From the NCBI GenBank assembly GCA_017517865.1, contig JAFWYB010000068.1:1-64000 (forward strand): DNA of 64,000 bases, in the 5' to 3' direction. Positions within the stretch are counted from its first letter, which is position 1, and each line of letters starts with the position of its first letter. This DNA comes from Clostridia bacterium. GTDB taxonomy: Bacteria > Bacillota > Clostridia > Oscillospirales > Acutalibacteraceae. This document shows positions 34,736 to 43,456 of the stretch, piece by piece. The translations under genes were made by a program, and so were the position numbers. The notes under the pieces are model-generated. The model was given only the letters and a program-made list of their open reading frames with translations, made no database searches and was not told where the DNA came from.

Positions 34736-34781
34736 AAATATCCAATTCAGTGCAAAAAAAAGAAGTTGGGGGCAAAATAAA

Positions 34782-35867
34782 ATGTCTAACAGATTATTTC
34801 AGGGAATTATACATCAGATGAAGGATGCTATCGACAGAACCATAGGTGTTATTGATTCAACGGGCACTATCGTTTGCTGCAGTGACCTTGTAAGAATAGG
34901 TGAAAGCGGCGTAGTTGATATGAAAGAGGTTCTTTCGAGCGGCGAAATCAAGGTTATAGGCGGTAAGACCTTCCTTGCCATCAGCAGTCAGAATCATCCC
35001 GACAGTGCTATTTTCGTTGACGGAAACGACGAAAGTGCAAAGAACTATGCTAAGCTTATCTCTATTTCATTGGGCGGCATCAAGCAGTATTACGACGTAA
35101 AATTTGACAGAAGCAACTTTATCAAAAACGTTATTCTTGATAATATCCTTCAGGGTGATATCTATCTCAAGACCAGAGAGCTCGGCTTCAACAACGAGGT
35201 TTCACGCTGCGTGCTTCTTATAAGAACAGCTGAAAGGTCAGAGATTTCTGTGAGCGAAACCGTACAGAATCTTTTCCCTGACAAGAATAAGGATTTCGTT
35301 ATCAACATCAACGAAACAGATATTGCTCTTGTAAAAGAGGTGCGTCAGGGCAACGAAATCAAGGACCTTGAGAAGCTTGCAAGAAGCATCGTTGACTCAC
35401 TCCACACAGAATATTATGTCAACTCAATTATCGGTATCGGTACAATCGTGACCGGTATAAAGGACCTTCCCCGTTCCTTCAAGGAATCACAGATTGCTCT
35501 CGAGGTAGGCAAGGTGTTTGATACGGAAAAGACAATCGTTACCTACGAAAACCTCGGTATTGCACGTCTTATATATCAGCTCCCCACAACTCTTTGCGAG
35601 ATGTTCCTTAAGGAAATCTTCAAGAAAGGCTCAATTTCGGGCCTTGATCACGAAACACTTTTCACTATCCAGAAGTTCTTTGAGAATAACCTCAATGTTT
35701 CCGAAACTTCAAGAAAGCTTTTCGTACACAGAAATACCCTCGTTTACAGACTTGAAAAAATCAAGAAGCTCACAGGTCTTGACCTGAGAGAGTTTGACGA
35801 TGCCATTGTTTTCAAGGTTGCGCTTATGGTCAAGAAATATCTTGATGCAAAGCCCATCAAATATTAA
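34782..35867 (+). CDS. PucR/CdaR-type transcriptional regulator
   Basis: A 361-residue regulator. The N-terminus (LFQGIIHQMKDAIDRTIGVI, then STGTIVCCSDL) resembles the sugar-diacid-recognition domain of CdaR. A central GGDEF-like degenerate region follows. The C-terminal HTH_30 (FVHRNTLVYRLEKIKKLTGL near residue 322) binds DNA. The reading frame is open from 34707, but that start would lie within the promoter; the ATG at 34782 with GGGGG upstream is preferred. It precedes ftsEX by 84 bases and could regulate it (inference). Confidence 0.8.
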   Translation: MSNRLFQGIIHQMKDAIDRTIGVIDSTGTIVCCSDLVRIGESGVVDMKEVLSSGEIKVIGGKTFLAISSQNHPDSAIFVDGNDESAKNYAKLISISLGGIKQYYDVKFDRSNFIKNVILDNILQGDIYLKTRELGFNNEVSRCVLLIRTAERSEISVSETVQNLFPDKNKDFVININETDIALVKEVRQGNEIKDLEKLARSIVDSLHTEYYVNSIIGIGTIVTGIKDLPRSFKESQIALEVGKVFDTEKTIVTYENLGIARLIYQLPTTLCEMFLKEIFKKGSISGLDHETLFTIQKFFENNLNVSETSRKLFVHRNTLVYRLEKIKKLTGLDLREFDDAIVFKVALMVKKYLDAKPIKY

Positions 35868-35951
35868 AAGATTTCTGCCGGCATTACTGTCGGCTGAATT
35901 CGGGTTAATGGCAGAAAAAGCGACACAGTTATTTAAAGAAAGAGGAACTAT

Positions 35952-36911
35952 ATGATTGAATTCAGAAATGTATCAATGAAATATAAAACAAATAGTGCAG
36001 TTGCTCTTGACAAGGTGAATGTCAGAATCGACGACGGCGAGTTTGTTTTTATCGTTGGTGCCTCGGGCGCGGGCAAAAGCTCTTTTCTGAACGTTATAAT
36101 GGGTCAGGAAAAGGTTGATGCAGGTGAGGTAATTGTCGGCTCCTATAATCTCAACAAGATAAAGAAAAGAGAGCTCCCTTATCTTCGCCGTATGCTCGGT
36201 ATCGTTTTTCAGGATTTCCGTCTTATTCCCAAAATGACGGTTTACGATAATGTAGCCTTCGCCCTGCGAGTTATCGGTATGGGTGAGAGAAAGATTACAA
36301 AAAGGGTGCGCTACGTGCTCAAGCTCGTTGACCTTTCAACCAAGGCAAAGAACTTTCCTCATCAGCTTTCTCAGGGTGAAAGGCAGAGGGTTGCTATTGC
36401 AAGAGCTCTTGTTAACAATCCCGCGGTTATTATTGCCGACGAGCCGACGGGTAACCTTGACCCGGTGCTTTCGGGCGAAATTATGAGTCTGTTTGATAAA
36501 ATCAACGCTCTCGGTGCTACGGTTGTTGTTGTTACTCACGACCTTGAGCTTGTGCGTCAGTTTGACCACAGAATAGTAACAATAGAAAACGGCAGAATAG
36601 TTTCTGACATTCCTGCTAAGTTTGAAAAGACACCCGTTAAAAAGGTTTCACAGAGCAAGGCAGAAGCTGAAGATACTTCAGAGGCTGCAAATAAGCCGGA
36701 TAAAGCTGAGGCTGCCGAGGATGAGGCAGAAGCTGCAGCTCAGGAGCCGGCGCAGGAAATTGCAGAGAAAAGCTCCGACAGTGAGCCCGTACAGACCGAA
36801 GAGGCTGAGCCTCAGGATACAGCGGTCAAAGAGGAGGATTTCACCGAGGAAAGTGATTGCCTTGATGATTTCAACATAGACGAAATTAAAGAAAGTATGC
36901 AGGAGGAATAA
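35952..36911 (+). CDS. ftsE: Cell-division ATP-binding protein FtsE with acidic extension
   Basis: The ATPase of the FtsEX complex, which couples division to activation of peptidoglycan hydrolases across the membrane. The core (1-225) has Walker A GASGAGKSSF near residue 37, signature LSQGERQRVAIARAL near 141, Walker B VIIADEPTGNLDP near 160 and the H-loop VTHD. Most FtsE proteins end near 228 residues. This one has about 90 further residues rich in Glu, Ala and Asp (AEAAEDEAEAAAQEPAQEI), predicted disordered. ftsX starts two bases after the stop. Confidence 0.93.
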   Translation: MIEFRNVSMKYKTNSAVALDKVNVRIDDGEFVFIVGASGAGKSSFLNVIMGQEKVDAGEVIVGSYNLNKIKKRELPYLRRMLGIVFQDFRLIPKMTVYDNVAFALRVIGMGERKITKRVRYVLKLVDLSTKAKNFPHQLSQGERQRVAIARALVNNPAVIIADEPTGNLDPVLSGEIMSLFDKINALGATVVVVTHDLELVRQFDHRIVTIENGRIVSDIPAKFEKTPVKKVSQSKAEAEDTSEAANKPDKAEAAEDEAEAAAQEPAQEIAEKSSDSEPVQTEEAEPQDTAVKEEDFTEESDCLDDFNIDEIKESMQEE

Positions 36912-36913
36912 TT

Positions 36914-37852
36914 ATGGCAAAGAAAAAGAAGTCCTCCGGCGGACTTAACACATCATACCTTACAAAGATGGGTGCCCACAATATGGTGGCAAACCGCAGT
37001 ATGTCGATATCTTCAATCAGTGTGCTTACTGCCTGCCTTATGCTTATAGGCATATCCGTAGTGTTGTTGCTCAACATTCACTCGCTTGTAACAGACGTTG
37101 AAAAGCAGAACGTTGTTGTTGCCTTTGTTAAAGACGGTGCGGACGATGTAGCGGTTGCTCAGGTAAAGGCAGACCTTACGGCAATAGAAAACGTAACGAA
37201 TGTTGAATTCGTTTCAAAGGAGGTTGCCTACGAGGAGCAGCTTGCCAAGTACGATGCAAAGGTTGAGGACCTTGACGAGCATATCGAAAACCCGATGCCT
37301 GACTCCTACAGAGTAACCGTCAGCAATATGGAACAGTTCAACGATACCCTTGCTAAGATAAAGTCTGTTAAAAACGTAATGCACGTAAGAGAAAGCCAGG
37401 AGCTCGTAAATCAGATTTCGACCCTTCAGAAATCAATTACCGCAATCTGCATCCTTATCGTGGTCGTTCTTGCGGGTGTTTCAATGTTTATTATTTCAAA
37501 CACAATCAGGATGGCGATGGTTTCGAGAAAGATTGACATTCAGGTTATGAAGAGCGTTGGTGCAACAAACACCTTCATCTGCTGGCCGTTTATGATTGAG
37601 GGTATTATTATCGGACTCGTTTCGGGTGTGCTTGCGCTCGGGCTTACCATAGCGGTTGAAAGGGTAGAGGGCGAAGCACTTCACTCACTGCTTGCTATGT
37701 TCGGCAGTAAGGCGGTTTCACTTATGGATTATCTGCCCGTGCTTATCTTAAGCTATCTTACGGCAGGTATAATAATAAGTTCCTTCGGCACACTTGTTTC
37801 AATCAGAAAATATCTTAAAAAAGAAGGCAGCGAAGCAAACGAAATTATCTGA
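36914..37852 (+). CDS. ftsX: Cell-division protein FtsX
   Basis: A 312-residue four-helix permease-like protein. A first helix near residue 38-60 is followed by an extracellular domain (about 60-190) that in relatives activates a hydrolase such as PcsB, EnvC or CwlO. Three helices at about 190-215, 240-265 and 283-300 follow. NTIRMAMVSRKIDIQVMKSV (near 196) is the FtsX family signature. It lies between ftsE and a coiled-coil M23 hydrolase, its probable partner. Confidence 0.93.
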   Translation: MAKKKKSSGGLNTSYLTKMGAHNMVANRSMSISSISVLTACLMLIGISVVLLLNIHSLVTDVEKQNVVVAFVKDGADDVAVAQVKADLTAIENVTNVEFVSKEVAYEEQLAKYDAKVEDLDEHIENPMPDSYRVTVSNMEQFNDTLAKIKSVKNVMHVRESQELVNQISTLQKSITAICILIVVVLAGVSMFIISNTIRMAMVSRKIDIQVMKSVGATNTFICWPFMIEGIIIGLVSGVLALGLTIAVERVEGEALHSLLAMFGSKAVSLMDYLPVLILSYLTAGIIISSFGTLVSIRKYLKKEGSEANEII

Positions 37853-37878
37853 TTTATTTTTTATAAGAGGTAAAGAAA

Positions 37879-39219
37879 ATGAAAAGAATTTTATGCTTGA
37901 TTTTATGCTTCACGTTGTCTGTGACAACAGTAGCTTTCCTTTATTCAGCACCCACTCAGGTAAGTGCTGAAAGCATAGACGACCTGGAGGCAGAAAAGGA
38001 AAAGCTCGATAAGGAATATCAGGAAAACAAAGAGCAGATGGAGGCTCTCGCTAAAGATATCAGCAAGCAGCAGGAATATCTTGAAAGCCTTGATAAGCAG
38101 ATTGCAATTGTAAGTCAGAAGGCGGCGGTTATTCAGAAGCAGATTTCTTCAATTGATGCAGAAATCGGCACGCTCAACGATGAAATCAATCAGCTCAGCC
38201 GCGAAATTGATATGACAGAGCAGGAAATAACCTCCACCGAAAATGAAATCTCCGTTGCAAGCGAAGAGCTTGCACAGCGACTCAGAAATGCTTATCTTTA
38301 CGGCGATGAAACAACCCTTGAGATTTTTATGGGCTCAGATGACCTTGCATCATTTATGACAAGGCTTGAGTATATGAAAAGAACAACGGAAAACGATAAG
38401 CTTCTTATTGAGGATTTCAAGCAGCAGGTGGTTGAACTCAATGAGGCCAAGGCTGAAATTGAAGCAGACAGAGAAGACGTAAAAGAAAAGAGAACCGAGC
38501 AGCAGAAAAAGAGAGACGAATCTGCAGAAAAGCAGAATGAGCTCAATAAGGCTCTCGACGAGCTTGAAACTCAATATGCTGAAAGTGAGAAGTATAAGGC
38601 AACCCTTGAGGCTGAAAACGCAAACCTGAAGGCTTATCAGGATAAGCTTAACAAGGAAATGGCAGAGGCTGAAGCAAGGATTGACGCTTTCTACGAATCC
38701 TATTATGCAACCACGCTTCCTGCGGGTAACGCTAATCCCACACCGGACGGATCGGGCTCATCGTCCTCATCGTCGGGTAAAGGTGACCCGTACAACTCAA
38801 ATGCAACCTGGGCATGGCCTCTCGGTAACGAAAGCTGCTACGTAAGCAGTAAGTTCGGCTACAGAGACCCCAGCATAGGTACCTATAACTATCATTACGG
38901 TATTGATATTGCCGGCGGTTCGGGCAGACTTTACGGCAAGCCTGTATATGCGGTAAGATCAGGTAAGGTTATCGCGGCGGTTACAGATACCAGACGCGTA
39001 GGCTACGGTACTTACGTAATCATCGACCACGGCGACGGTTATTCAAGCCTTTATGCACATATGTCAGACCGTTATGTTTCTGTTGGAGCTACTGTAAATA
39101 AGGGCGATATGATAGGCAGAGTAGGCAACACCGGTAAATCGACGGGACCTCATCTTCATCTTGAAATCCGTTACTACGGCGAAAAGCTTGACCCGCTGAG
39201 ATTCGTTTCAAAACCGTAA
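37879..39219 (+). CDS. PcsB/EnvC-like murein hydrolase, coiled coil plus M23 domain
   Basis: A 446-residue exported protein. After a signal peptide (to about residue 32) comes a long coiled coil (33-275) with heptad repeats such as LEAEKEKLDKEYQENKEQME, a Ser/Gly/Pro linker (near 280-305), and a LytM/peptidase M23 domain. The zinc-binding motifs are intact: HYGID (near 343) with HLHLE (near 431), so it should cut peptidoglycan cross-bridges. The coiled coil is the part that FtsX engages in EnvC and PcsB systems. It lies 26 bases behind ftsX. Confidence 0.9.
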   Translation: MKRILCLILCFTLSVTTVAFLYSAPTQVSAESIDDLEAEKEKLDKEYQENKEQMEALAKDISKQQEYLESLDKQIAIVSQKAAVIQKQISSIDAEIGTLNDEINQLSREIDMTEQEITSTENEISVASEELAQRLRNAYLYGDETTLEIFMGSDDLASFMTRLEYMKRTTENDKLLIEDFKQQVVELNEAKAEIEADREDVKEKRTEQQKKRDESAEKQNELNKALDELETQYAESEKYKATLEAENANLKAYQDKLNKEMAEAEARIDAFYESYYATTLPAGNANPTPDGSGSSSSSSGKGDPYNSNATWAWPLGNESCYVSSKFGYRDPSIGTYNYHYGIDIAGGSGRLYGKPVYAVRSGKVIAAVTDTRRVGYGTYVIIDHGDGYSSLYAHMSDRYVSVGATVNKGDMIGRVGNTGKSTGPHLHLEIRYYGEKLDPLRFVSKP

Positions 39220-39232
39220 ATCATTGTTTTTA

Positions 39233-39256
39233 AGAGGGGTAGAATTCTACCCCTCT
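39233..39256 (+). terminator. Perfect palindrome after the M23 gene
   Basis: AGAGGGGTAGAA/TTCTACCCCTCT forms a 24-bp perfect palindrome (39233-39256). No clear T tract follows, so it may be an attenuator or an operator rather than a full terminator. Confidence 0.45.
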
Positions 39257-39302
39257 GCTTGTATATAATACATAGTAGAAAATACCTCCGAGGGGGATTG
39301 TT

Positions 39303-40481
39303 ATGAATAAAAAAATTCCGTTGGGTATAGCGCTTGCTTTTACCGTTTTTGCCTGTGTTGTTTCCTTTGCAATAAGTGCAGGAATAATGGAAAGGGCATA
39401 TAACGGCGTGCTTGAGGGATTGCCTGAAAAGCTTGACAGATATGAAATAATTGATGAAATTGACGATGTAATAAATGCCAATTATTACGGCAAAAGCGAC
39501 AGTGAAAATCTTGAGCAGGCAATGGCGCAGGGCTATGTCAGCTCACTGGGCGAGGAAGAAAACAGATATATGTCAGCTTCACGCTACAAGAATTATCTTT
39601 CAGACAGAAACGGTAATATTACGGGAATCGGCATAAAATATAAAAAGGCAAAAAACAGCCGTATTGAAATCACCTATGTTGACAGATATTCACCTGCTTA
39701 CGAAGCGGGTCTGAGAAAGGGTGACCTTATTATAGGCTTCGACGGTATTATGCTTGACGCCGAAAATTATGCAGAAATGTCAGAAAAGCTTACAAGTGAC
39801 AAGGTTTCGAGCCTTAACCTTATATATAAGCGCTCAGAAACAGAAAATACCGTCAATGTCAGAAAGGGATATGAAGCAAAGTCTGTAACAACGGATGTTT
39901 ACGAAAATGTGGGCTATATTGAAATAACGGCATTCTATCCCTCCACTCCGTCTCAGGTAAAGGAAGCGGTTGACAGATATACCTCATCACAGCTTGCGGC
40001 AATTATTATTGACCTGCGAGATAACGGCAGCGATAATTATGACCTTGCTATGGAAACTCTTGACATTTTCCTTCCTATGACCGATTCGGGAAGAGCTGCA
40101 GCCTCGGTAACGGATAAAAACGGTAAGACCGTCAAAACCTATACTACAACAGCCGGTGAGGTAAATATACCCGTCGCGGTGCTTATTTCATCAGATACGA
40201 AGCAGGCAGCAGAGCTTTTTGCCTGCAATCTCAGGGATTTCGGTAAGGCACTTATTTTTGCTGAGTCAAAATCCGGCGGTTCAGCTCTTATGCAGGAAAT
40301 ATTTGAGCTTTCCCGCGGTGATGCGGTGCTTCTTACAACAGGTAAGGTTCTGCCTTATTCGGGCATAAGCTTTGACGGTGTCGGTCTTGAGCCTGACTAT
40401 ACCCTTGAAAAGCGCAATTCAGCAAACAGTATAAGCAAGGACAATCAGTTTTTGTATGCTTTTTCAGTAATGACAGAATAA
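39303..40481 (+). CDS. S41 C-terminal processing protease homologue lacking the catalytic dyad
   Basis: A 392-residue membrane-anchored CtpA-like protein: N-terminal helix (residues 5-25), a PDZ domain (near 110-180, GIGIKYKK and YEAGLRKGDLIIGFDG), and an S41 domain to the end. In active enzymes the Ser lies in GGSASASE and the Lys in GKGSVQ. Here the aligned segments are SSDTKQAAEL, with Thr299 in the serine position, and SGGSALMQ, with Gly near 325-326 in the lysine position. It is therefore predicted to be inactive as a protease and may be a regulator or adaptor of the neighbouring FtsEX/M23 system. Confidence 0.8.
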   Translation: MNKKIPLGIALAFTVFACVVSFAISAGIMERAYNGVLEGLPEKLDRYEIIDEIDDVINANYYGKSDSENLEQAMAQGYVSSLGEEENRYMSASRYKNYLSDRNGNITGIGIKYKKAKNSRIEITYVDRYSPAYEAGLRKGDLIIGFDGIMLDAENYAEMSEKLTSDKVSSLNLIYKRSETENTVNVRKGYEAKSVTTDVYENVGYIEITAFYPSTPSQVKEAVDRYTSSQLAAIIIDLRDNGSDNYDLAMETLDIFLPMTDSGRAAASVTDKNGKTVKTYTTTAGEVNIPVAVLISSDTKQAAELFACNLRDFGKALIFAESKSGGSALMQEIFELSRGDAVLLTTGKVLPYSGISFDGVGLEPDYTLEKRNSANSISKDNQFLYAFSVMTE

Positions 40482-40503
40482 TTAAAAAAAAGGAGGAACA
40501 GCA

Positions 40504-43356
40504 GTGAAAAATGTAGAAGTAAGCGTTATTGTTGCAGTAAATAATGCAGAAAAAGAGCTTGAAGCAACTCTTTCCTCCATAAAGGCACAGACTCTTAAAA
40601 ACATTGAGGTTATAATGCTTGATGCTGCCTCGGATGACGGTACTGCTGCCGTTATGAAGCAATTCCTTTCAGATAAGCGTTTTTCCTTTGTCCGGTGTGA
40701 AAGCACAAGCATTTCTCAGGCGAGAAACAAGGGTATAGCTCTTTCCGCAGGTAAGTATATAGCCTTTGGTGACAGCAACGTTATATTCTCAAAGGATGTG
40801 CTCGGAAGACTTTACGAGTGTGCTGAAAGGGAAAAGGCACAGCTGTGTATAGCGCCTATGACAAGCACCGATCAATACGGTGAGCACAAGTTTTCTTCAT
40901 CGCGTCTGCTTTCAAAAAGAAAGAGGATAAGCAAATTTGACACGGATATCATCTGGAATCCTGCGGTTACGAACAAGCTGTTCCTCAGAAGCGCTGTTGA
41001 AGAAAACGGGTCAACCTTCAATTTTTTCGGCAAGGCCAGAGAGGTCGCTTTTACGGTACCCTTTGCACTTTCAAGCGAGGTTATAGCCTCCTGCAGCAAA
41101 GGTAATGTTACCTATGTAACACCCGTAATCAGCGACGGTGTGGCTCCGTTCCCTATAGAGAATTATATTGAAGGTTATAAATATGTGGTTGCCGAAACAG
41201 ACAGAACCTTCGATAAGGCGGAGAGGGAAAGTACAACCGATTTTGAAAAAAAGGAGCTCAGAAAGCTGAGAACCTTTTACAAGGACCAGGTTTTAAGCAA
41301 AGAGATAACCGTTCTGCTTTACAGCTATTACAGACATTTCTGGTCTGTTGATGACGGTGATATAAAAAAGTATGCAGATATAATAATGCAGCTTATCAGT
41401 AGTCTTTCTCCCGTTGGAAGGGGAGAGCTTCTTAAGAAAAACAAGGATATTTTCTATGACGGCAGACTTATTTCTTCAAAGAGTGAAATGGCAGAAACTC
41501 CAAAGGTGAGCATTGTTATTTCAAGGGACGAAAAAACAGCTGCTCTTCAGAATGAAAGGCTTGAAATTCATCTGTCATCACTTTACAGCCAGACTATGCC
41601 GTGCTTTGAGGTATTTGCCGACAGCAGGCTGAGGGATATTATTAGCGATAAGTGGAAAAAGAAAGAAAATCTGCATTTCATTGACTGCGAAAGCTACAGC
41701 GAATGTAATAACAAGGCTCTCAGAGAATGCAGAACGGACTACATTATGTTCCAGAACGGACTTACAAGGCTGAATCCTAAGTTTGTTATGAGGAGTTATC
41801 TGAGCCTTGCAGGTAAGGATAAGTACGGCTTTTCAGCCTCACCTATTGCATGCTTTGACGGTAAAAAAGTGACGGAATATTCTTATGCCGCACTTTGCTA
41901 TCACGGTGATGCAGAGAGCACAAGGGTAAGCGGTGATAGTTTTATATTTGCTCTTGACCTGTTTTTTGCAAACAAGCTTTTCAGAGCAGATCACCTTAAA
42001 GGTATACACTTCAGCTTTTCCGAAAGTCCGATAATTGATATGTATAAGCTTTATAGCCACTCAAGGTTTAAGAAGCTGAGAAATACGGGTGTTTATCTGC
42101 CCTTTAGAGAGCAGCTGGTTATTGAATATTTTCTTACCGAAAAGAAAAATATGCCTGCCGGAGCACTTGCTTTATATAAAAACTATAAAAAGCTTATTTT
42201 CAGAAGCATAAAGCTCAAAGAAAAAAAAGAAAAGCTCAAGAGCTTTTTTTCAAAAATAATTATGCTGATTATAAACCTTCTAAGCAGCTTTCTTACGGTA
42301 TATTACAGCGGGAAAAAGCTTGAAAACCGTGTGTTTTTCTACAGCACTCTTGAAAAGGGTCGCTTTTCGGGTAATCTTGATGCGGTTTACAACTCCTGTG
42401 ATTATCCTAAGGTTATTTTCAGAAAAGCACAGCCTCACAGCTATTCCGATGTAGCAAAAATCAGAAAGTATCTTCTTACAAGCAAGGTGATAGTTACAGA
42501 CTGTGAGATGGAGTATCTCAGAGCAGTACGACTCAGAAAAGACCAGAGAGTCATTCAGCTGTGGCACAAAAGCGGTGCCTTCCGCCGTTTCGGTCTTGAC
42601 AGGCATTCCAACATTAACCTGCTTAGTGAATATAAAAACCATTCTCAGTACAGTGCAGTAGCGGTAACTAGCGAATATGTGCGGCAGTTTTATGCCCATG
42701 CATTCGGTATAGAGCTTGAAACGGTCAGAGCCGTCGGAGCGGCAAGCAGCGATGCAATGCTTGAAAAGGGATATGCTCAGGTAAATGCCGAAATAATCAG
42801 AAACAAGCACCCGCTTCTTAAAAACAGAAGGGTTTACGTTTATTTTCCCACCTATAGGGAAAGTGAGGGCGAGCTGAGCGACCTTGACCCGAAAATAGAC
42901 TGGGCAAAGCTTAACAGAGAGCTTGACGATGACGAAATATTTGTTGTTTCAAGACATCCGCTTACAGAAAAGGAGTTTTTCAAGGGAGCTTTTTATTCAA
43001 GGGTAAAGGACTATACAAGAGATCCGACCTCAGAGCTTCTCAGTGTTGCAGATGTTATTATAACCGATTATTCTTCAATTATTTTTGATGCGGTGCTGCT
43101 TAAAAAGCCTACAGTTTTTTATTGCTCAGATTTTGGTGAGTTTGAGCCGGATTTCTATCTTAATTACGAATCCGAGCTTCCCGGTGAAATAGTTAAGGAT
43201 TCCGATTATCTTCTTGAAGCAGTAAGGCGAGCTCATGCCGACGGTGAATCTGAAATATCGGAAAATTTCAGAAGGAAATATATGGGCAGCTGTGACGGAA
43301 GAAGTACGGCAAGGATAATTGAACTTATAAGAAGCTATATAGAAAACAGAGAATAA
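40504..43356 (+). CDS. Glycosyltransferase 2 / CDP-glycerol glycerophosphotransferase fusion
   Basis: A 950-residue bifunctional protein. Residues 1-230 are a GT-A glycosyltransferase family 2 domain (SVIVAVNNAEKELEATLSSI, DAASDDGT, QARNKGIALSAGKYIAFGDS). The metal-binding DxD-like site reads GDSN, which is unusual. A second, divergent GT2-like part spans about 335-500. From about 600 to the end is a TagF-like glycerophosphotransferase domain (VIQLWHKSGAFRRFG, FPTYRESEG, SRHPLTEKEF, DVIITDYSSIIFDAVLL). It likely builds a phosphoglycerol-containing wall or capsular polymer. The GTG start at 40504 follows AAAGGAGG. Confidence 0.85.
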   Translation: MKNVEVSVIVAVNNAEKELEATLSSIKAQTLKNIEVIMLDAASDDGTAAVMKQFLSDKRFSFVRCESTSISQARNKGIALSAGKYIAFGDSNVIFSKDVLGRLYECAEREKAQLCIAPMTSTDQYGEHKFSSSRLLSKRKRISKFDTDIIWNPAVTNKLFLRSAVEENGSTFNFFGKAREVAFTVPFALSSEVIASCSKGNVTYVTPVISDGVAPFPIENYIEGYKYVVAETDRTFDKAERESTTDFEKKELRKLRTFYKDQVLSKEITVLLYSYYRHFWSVDDGDIKKYADIIMQLISSLSPVGRGELLKKNKDIFYDGRLISSKSEMAETPKVSIVISRDEKTAALQNERLEIHLSSLYSQTMPCFEVFADSRLRDIISDKWKKKENLHFIDCESYSECNNKALRECRTDYIMFQNGLTRLNPKFVMRSYLSLAGKDKYGFSASPIACFDGKKVTEYSYAALCYHGDAESTRVSGDSFIFALDLFFANKLFRADHLKGIHFSFSESPIIDMYKLYSHSRFKKLRNTGVYLPFREQLVIEYFLTEKKNMPAGALALYKNYKKLIFRSIKLKEKKEKLKSFFSKIIMLIINLLSSFLTVYYSGKKLENRVFFYSTLEKGRFSGNLDAVYNSCDYPKVIFRKAQPHSYSDVAKIRKYLLTSKVIVTDCEMEYLRAVRLRKDQRVIQLWHKSGAFRRFGLDRHSNINLLSEYKNHSQYSAVAVTSEYVRQFYAHAFGIELETVRAVGAASSDAMLEKGYAQVNAEIIRNKHPLLKNRRVYVYFPTYRESEGELSDLDPKIDWAKLNRELDDDEIFVVSRHPLTEKEFFKGAFYSRVKDYTRDPTSELLSVADVIITDYSSIIFDAVLLKKPTVFYCSDFGEFEPDFYLNYESELPGEIVKDSDYLLEAVRRAHADGESEISENFRRKYMGSCDGRSTARIIELIRSYIENRE

Positions 43357-43368
43357 AAGCATAACAAT

Positions 43369-43456
43369 AAAAAAAAATCGCCTCTTTTTTCCGCAAATAA
43401 TTTTGCATACAGTGAGCAAATTATTTTTGCACGGACTTTAAGGAGGCGGATTTTTT
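43369..43456 (+). promoter_or_regulatory. Leader hairpin masking the spoIVB ribosome binding site
   Basis: AAAAATCGCCTC (near 43373-43384) pairs, with one bulge, to GAGGCGGATTTTT (43443-43455), which holds the Shine-Dalgarno sequence just before the ATG at 43457. A second stem (43393-43403 with 43418-43430) sits inside. The outer stem followed by TTTTTT also resembles an attenuator. Confidence 0.5.

Noticed and set aside
34707-34781. Earlier start for the PucR-type regulator
   Set aside because: The codon at 34707 lies within the promoter's -10 region, so it cannot be in the transcript.
35868-35951. TTCTGCC/GGCAGAA pairing between the PucR-type gene and ftsE as a terminator
   Set aside because: The loop is over 25 bases and no T tract follows, so read-through into ftsE seems more likely.
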